From assembly GCA_038246345.1 (NCBI GenBank), contig JBBRWA010000261.1, positions 1 to 8,645 on the forward strand: a stretch of 8,645 nt of DNA. The letters are read 5' to 3'. Under the pieces are notes generated by a model. It searched no databases, was not told where the DNA came from, and worked only from the letters and a program-made list of their open reading frames with translations. Of this stretch, positions 6,326-8,645 are shown in pieces. The translations under genes and the position numbers were made by a program. Position 1 is the stretch's first letter. Each line of letters begins with the position of its first letter. The DNA is from M3007 sp038246345. GTDB lineage: Bacteria; Bacteroidota; Bacteroidia; Chitinophagales; Saprospiraceae.

Positions 6326-7368
6326 TTGGCTGGTTCTGGCACCTCTTCCGCTGCTGCTTCTTTCTCCCCGTTCTGCTCCGCTTTTTTCCGCTCTTTCCGG
6401 GCGCGATCTTCCGTTTCAATTTTTTCGTAAGCTTTAATGATCTCCTTCACCAGACGGTGCCGCACCACGTCTTCCGTGGTAAGGGTGATGGTTGCGACAC
6501 CCTCCACGCCCGTCAGTATCTCTGACGCCTGGCGCAAGCCTGATTTTTGGTGGTAGGGCAGGTCGATTTGGCTCAAGTCGCCCGTGATGATGCACTTGGC
6601 AGAAGGGCCGAGGCGGGTCAGGAACATTTTGAGTTGCAGCGGCGAGGCGTTTTGAGCCTCGTCGAGGATGATGTAGGCGTTGTCGAGCGTGCGACCGCGC
6701 ATGAAGGCCAGCGGGGCGATTTCGATGACGCGGTTTTCCATGAAGAAATTGAGCTTGTCCATGGGCAGCATGTCGTCGAGCGCATCGTAGAGCGGACGCA
6801 GGTAGGGGTCTACCTTTTCCTTGAGGTCGCCGGGCAGGAAGCCTAGGTTTTCACCAGCTTCCACGGCGGGGCGGGTGAGCACAATTTTTTTGATCAGTTT
6901 GTTTTTTAACGCCCGCACGGCAATGGCCACGGCCGTGTAGGTTTTACCCGTACCAGCTGGCCCGAGTGCGAACACGATATCGTTGGTATCGCAAGCGTCC
7001 ACCAATTTTCGCTGATTGCGTGTTTTAGCCCTTATGGGGCGACCTTCGCGACCATGCAAAATCACGTTGCCGCTAGAGCCGTCGCCTTCCACAGGGATGC
7101 GCACTTCAAAAGGGTTTTCGCCGCCAAGCAGGTCTTCCACCGTTTGAATAGAGAGTTCGTGATGCTCGCGCAGGTAGCGCACCATCATTTCAAATTTAGC
7201 CTTAGCATTCTGGGAATCTTTTTTGTCGCCAGAAATTTTTAGGCCGTTCCCACGCGAAGTTATTACCGCATCAGGGAATGATTTGCGCAAAAGATTTAGT
7301 TTTGCATTGTTTTCGCCGAAGAGTTCGACCAGGTCGACACCATCGACAGTGAGAATGATTTCGCTCAA
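6319..7368 (-). CDS. phoH: PhoH family ATPase (YbeZ-like)
   Basis: This 349-residue protein ends at TAG 6319-6321. The start is TTG at 7366-7368: an in-frame stop lies four codons upstream, the family N-terminus (ILTVDGVDLVELFGENN) begins just after it, and the next in-frame ATG is near residue 61. A GAGGA Shine-Dalgarno-like word (7379-7375) sits 6 bases before the TTG. An N-terminal KH/PIN-adjacent-like region (about 1-65) precedes the P-loop domain. Walker A is GPAGTGKT at 136-143, Walker B is IILDEAQN at 233-240, and TGDLSQID follows at 262-269 with VVRHR near 301-305. The last 30 or so residues are a charged Lys/Glu/Ala tail. PhoH/YbeZ proteins are cytosolic nucleotide-binding proteins linked to RNA metabolism and often to YbeY; no ybeY is visible here. 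It is transcribed away from the SAM hydrolase gene and towards apaG. Its final codons overlap the heptad repeat array. Confidence 0.95.
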   Translation of the reverse strand: MSEIILTVDGVDLVELFGENNAKLNLLRKSFPDAVITSRGNGLKISGDKKDSQNAKAKFEMMVRYLREHHELSIQTVEDLLGGENPFEVRIPVEGDGSSGNVILHGREGRPIRAKTRNQRKLVDACDTNDIVFALGPAGTGKTYTAVAIAVRALKNKLIKKIVLTRPAVEAGENLGFLPGDLKEKVDPYLRPLYDALDDMLPMDKLNFFMENRVIEIAPLAFMRGRTLDNAYIILDEAQNASPLQLKMFLTRLGPSAKCIITGDLSQIDLPYHQKSGLRQASEILTGVEGVATITLTTEDVVRHRLVKEIIKAYEKIETEDRARKERKKAEQNGEKEAAAEEVPEPAKE

Positions 7369-7369
7369 A

Positions 7370-7453
7370 TTAAGTCCTCAAATTTTTAGCAGCGGGAAGT
7401 TGTCGGCGCGCAGCGGGTTGATTTTTAGAGATTTGTCTGCGCCGGGCTTCCAT
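7370..7453 (-). CDS. Possible 27-aa leader ORF just before phoH
   Basis: An ATG at 7453 opens a 27-codon frame that stops at TAA 7372-7370, one base before the TTG start of phoH. It would be the first ATG on a transcript from the candidate promoter at 7484-7516. The peptide is very basic, with MEARRRQ at the start and internal QPAARRQ and LPAAKN segments. It reflects repeated words in the DNA: ATTTTTAG at 7382-7389 and 7421-7428, and CAGCGGG at 7390-7396 and 7411-7417. Translation through it could couple to the weak TTG start. It may equally be chance, since no homology is recognised. Confidence 0.2.
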   Translation of the reverse strand: MEARRRQISKNQPAARRQLPAAKNLRT

Positions 7454-7483
7454 GCATTTTAAATAAAACCCGTTTGTTACCCA

Positions 7484-7516
7484 CAAAAATAAGGTTTTGT
7501 AGGAAGAATGGTACAA
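7484..7516 (-). promoter_or_regulatory. Candidate promoter for phoH
   Basis: On the minus strand, TATTTTTG (7491-7484) matches the Bacteroidota -7 box TAnnTTTG exactly. A TTG (7516-7514) lies 22 bases upstream, slightly far for the -33 element. Transcription would start near 7478, giving a leader of about 110 bases before the TTG start of phoH. Motif evidence only. Confidence 0.4.
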
Positions 7517-7541
7517 CAATAAATCCTGTCTTTTAGTTTCA

Positions 7542-7549
7542 TACTTTGC
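7542..7549 (+). promoter_or_regulatory. Candidate -7 box for the SAM hydrolase gene
   Basis: TACTTTGC closely resembles the TACCTTGC box found before apaG and the Bacteroidota TAnnTTTG consensus. A start near 7554 would leave a leader of about 20 bases before ATG 7573. It also argues against the in-frame TTG at 7546, which is inside this box. No TTTG lies at the expected upstream distance, so the call is weak. The rest of the 7369-7572 spacer holds only the phoH promoter and leader candidates. Confidence 0.35.
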
Positions 7550-7572
7550 AGCCACCAAACAACAAAGCTTTG

Positions 7573-8343
7573 ATGCAACTCGTCACCCTCACCACAGATT
7601 TCGGCACCCAGGATTATTATGTCGGCGCACTCAAAGGCGCCCTGCTAAGCCGTGCACCCGAATTGCCGCTTATCGACATCTCCCACGATGTCAAGCCTTT
7701 CGATATCGTTCAAGGCGCATTTGTTGTCGCCAATATCTGGCGGGAATTCCCGGAAGGCACCATCCATCTTATTGGTGTAAACTGCGTGTACCAGCCCGAT
7801 TTCCGTTTTGTAGCATTGCGGCACGAAGGGCATTATTTTATCGCGCCCGACAATGGCCTGCTGACCATACTTTTTCAAAACATCGACCAAAACAACCTCC
7901 GCAGTCTGCCCGCAGACCCGAAGGAGCATTTTGCGGTGAAAAAAGTGTTTTCCGATGCTTTGGCGCATTTTGCCCAAAACAAACCTTTCGAAGAACTCGG
8001 CGAGTATCCTGCTCCCTTGTTGGAGCGCATCAGCATACAGCCCGTCATCACGCCCACGCGCATCCGCGGCACCGTGATTCACGTGGATAATTTTGAAAAT
8101 GTGGTGGTCAATATTCGCCGTGAAATTTTTGAAAAAGCGCTCAATGGCCGCGAATTCTCCCTGTTTTTTAAAAGGAACGACCCTATTACGAAGCTTTCCG
8201 GCAATTATTGTGATGTGCCCACAGGCGAACAACTCTGCCTTTTTAATGCCGCCGATTTTCTGGAAATCGCAGTGAATATGGGCAAGGCGGCATCGCTGTT
8301 GGGGTTGAAAGTGGAGGATGTGGTTGAAGTTGTCTTCGAATAA
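7573..8343 (+). CDS. SAM hydroxide adenosyltransferase family protein (DUF62)
   Basis: This 256-residue protein runs from ATG 7573 to TAA 8341-8343. The family (S-adenosyl-L-methionine hydroxide adenosyltransferase, related to chlorinase and fluorinase) typically converts SAM to adenosine and methionine in the cytosol. Visible family signatures are TTDFGTQDYYVGALKG (7-22), IDISHDVKPFDI (34-45), HLIGVN (65-70), APDNGLLT (91-98), VDNFENVVVN (171-180) and the C-terminal NMGKAASLLGL (235-245). The glycine-rich DPGVG stretch usual after the HxxxV strand is replaced by GVNCVYQPDFR (68-78), so the catalytic Asp position appears to be Asn70. I believe such variants occur in Bacteroidota, but activity cannot be assumed. 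The gene is divergent from phoH, and its 3' end is followed within about 8 bp by a second inverted-repeat element. Confidence 0.88.
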   Translation: MQLVTLTTDFGTQDYYVGALKGALLSRAPELPLIDISHDVKPFDIVQGAFVVANIWREFPEGTIHLIGVNCVYQPDFRFVALRHEGHYFIAPDNGLLTILFQNIDQNNLRSLPADPKEHFAVKKVFSDALAHFAQNKPFEELGEYPAPLLERISIQPVITPTRIRGTVIHVDNFENVVVNIRREIFEKALNGREFSLFFKRNDPITKLSGNYCDVPTGEQLCLFNAADFLEIAVNMGKAASLLGLKVEDVVEVVFE

Positions 8344-8350
8344 TAAAGGG

Positions 8351-8645
8351 GGTTCAGGTTGTCAGGGTTTCAGGTTTCAGTGTTTCAGGTTTCAGGTTGG
8401 CTTCGCGCTTGGCCACTTTGGATATTCGTCCAAAAAAGTGTGCGGGATGGAAATCTTTGACTTGTTACTAACCCTTCAATCCCTTCTTACAAATATTGAA
8501 GCAGTTCGAACCTGAAACCATGAAACCTGAAACCTTCCTTTTTTTACATTTTGAGGGGATGGATTTCCACAGTTTCTAAGCGCGAAGCCAACCTGAAACC
8601 TGAAACCTTTGAAACCTGAAACCTTGACAACCTGAAACCTTGACA
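8351..8645. repeat. Second inverted-repeat element built on GGTTTCA microrepeats (runs off window)
   Basis: The left arm (8351-8410) is a run of 6 to 8-base units around GGTTTCA, ending in a unique core TTGGCTTCGCGCTT (8397-8410). The right arm (8578-8645) is its reverse complement. A perfect 29-base inverted match joins 8382-8410 to 8578-8606. Beyond the core the arms continue in diverged form, 14 of 21 positions agreeing between 8411-8431 and 8557-8577. A third microrepeat block in the right-arm orientation lies inside (8509-8536). No coding frame is convincing in 8344-8645. The right arm reaches the window edge, so its end is unknown. The layout copies the 5909-6325 element with different units. 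Confidence 0.8.

Noticed and set aside
6161..6430. 89-residue open frame over the right heptad array and the 3' end of phoH
   Set aside because: Its sequence is the translation of the repeat (periodic Pro/Lys/Ser/Ile) and overlaps phoH; 7-base repeats keep any frame open.
7645..8232. 195-residue open frame on the minus strand inside the SAM hydrolase gene
   Set aside because: It is antisense to a clear DUF62 gene and has no family signature; long antisense frames recur in this window wherever a real gene lies.

Overview
The window looks like a chromosomal piece of a member of the Bacteroidota, probably from the Saprospiraceae/Haliscomenobacter neighbourhood. This placement is an inference from three things: a DUF5117/DUF4953-type secreted metalloprotease, promoter-like boxes of the TTTG-N20-TAnnTTTG kind rather than sigma70 boxes, and intergenic DNA rich in short tandem repeats. 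No plasmid, phage, transposase, tRNA, rRNA or CRISPR signature was seen.

Layout. Positions 1-618 (+) hold the C-terminal part of a TPR-like protein of unknown function. Positions 619-830 are a convergent intergenic region with a compact REP-like double hairpin (695-772). Positions 831-5048 (-) are a tight two-gene unit: a secreted zinc metalloprotease (first in transcription), then 3 bp later a radical SAM protein with an N-terminal B12-binding-type domain. Positions 5049-5286 are a divergent promoter region. Then come a 55-residue two-helix membrane protein (5287-5454, +) and apaG (5525-5911, +, GTG start). Positions 5909-6325 are a large palindromic repeat element reaching from the apaG stop codon to the phoH stop codon. 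PhoH ATPase is at 6319-7368 (-, TTG start). Positions 7369-7572 are a divergent promoter region, possibly with a short leader ORF before phoH. A SAM hydroxide adenosyltransferase-family (DUF62) protein is at 7573-8343 (+). From about 8351 to the window edge is a second inverted-repeat element built from a GGTTTCA-type microrepeat.

The genes are mostly housekeeping or uncharacterised and do not form one pathway. The main anomaly is in the spacers. Both fully visible convergent intergenic regions, and the 3' flank of the last gene, carry an elaborate inverted-repeat structure. The 5909-6325 element is the most striking: two arms of exactly 14 heptanucleotide units each, followed by a 28-bp unique core, facing each other around a 165-bp centre. 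The heptad register runs into the stop codons of both flanking genes. These structures could be bidirectional terminators, REP/MITE-like non-autonomous mobile repeats, or both. The sequence alone cannot decide.
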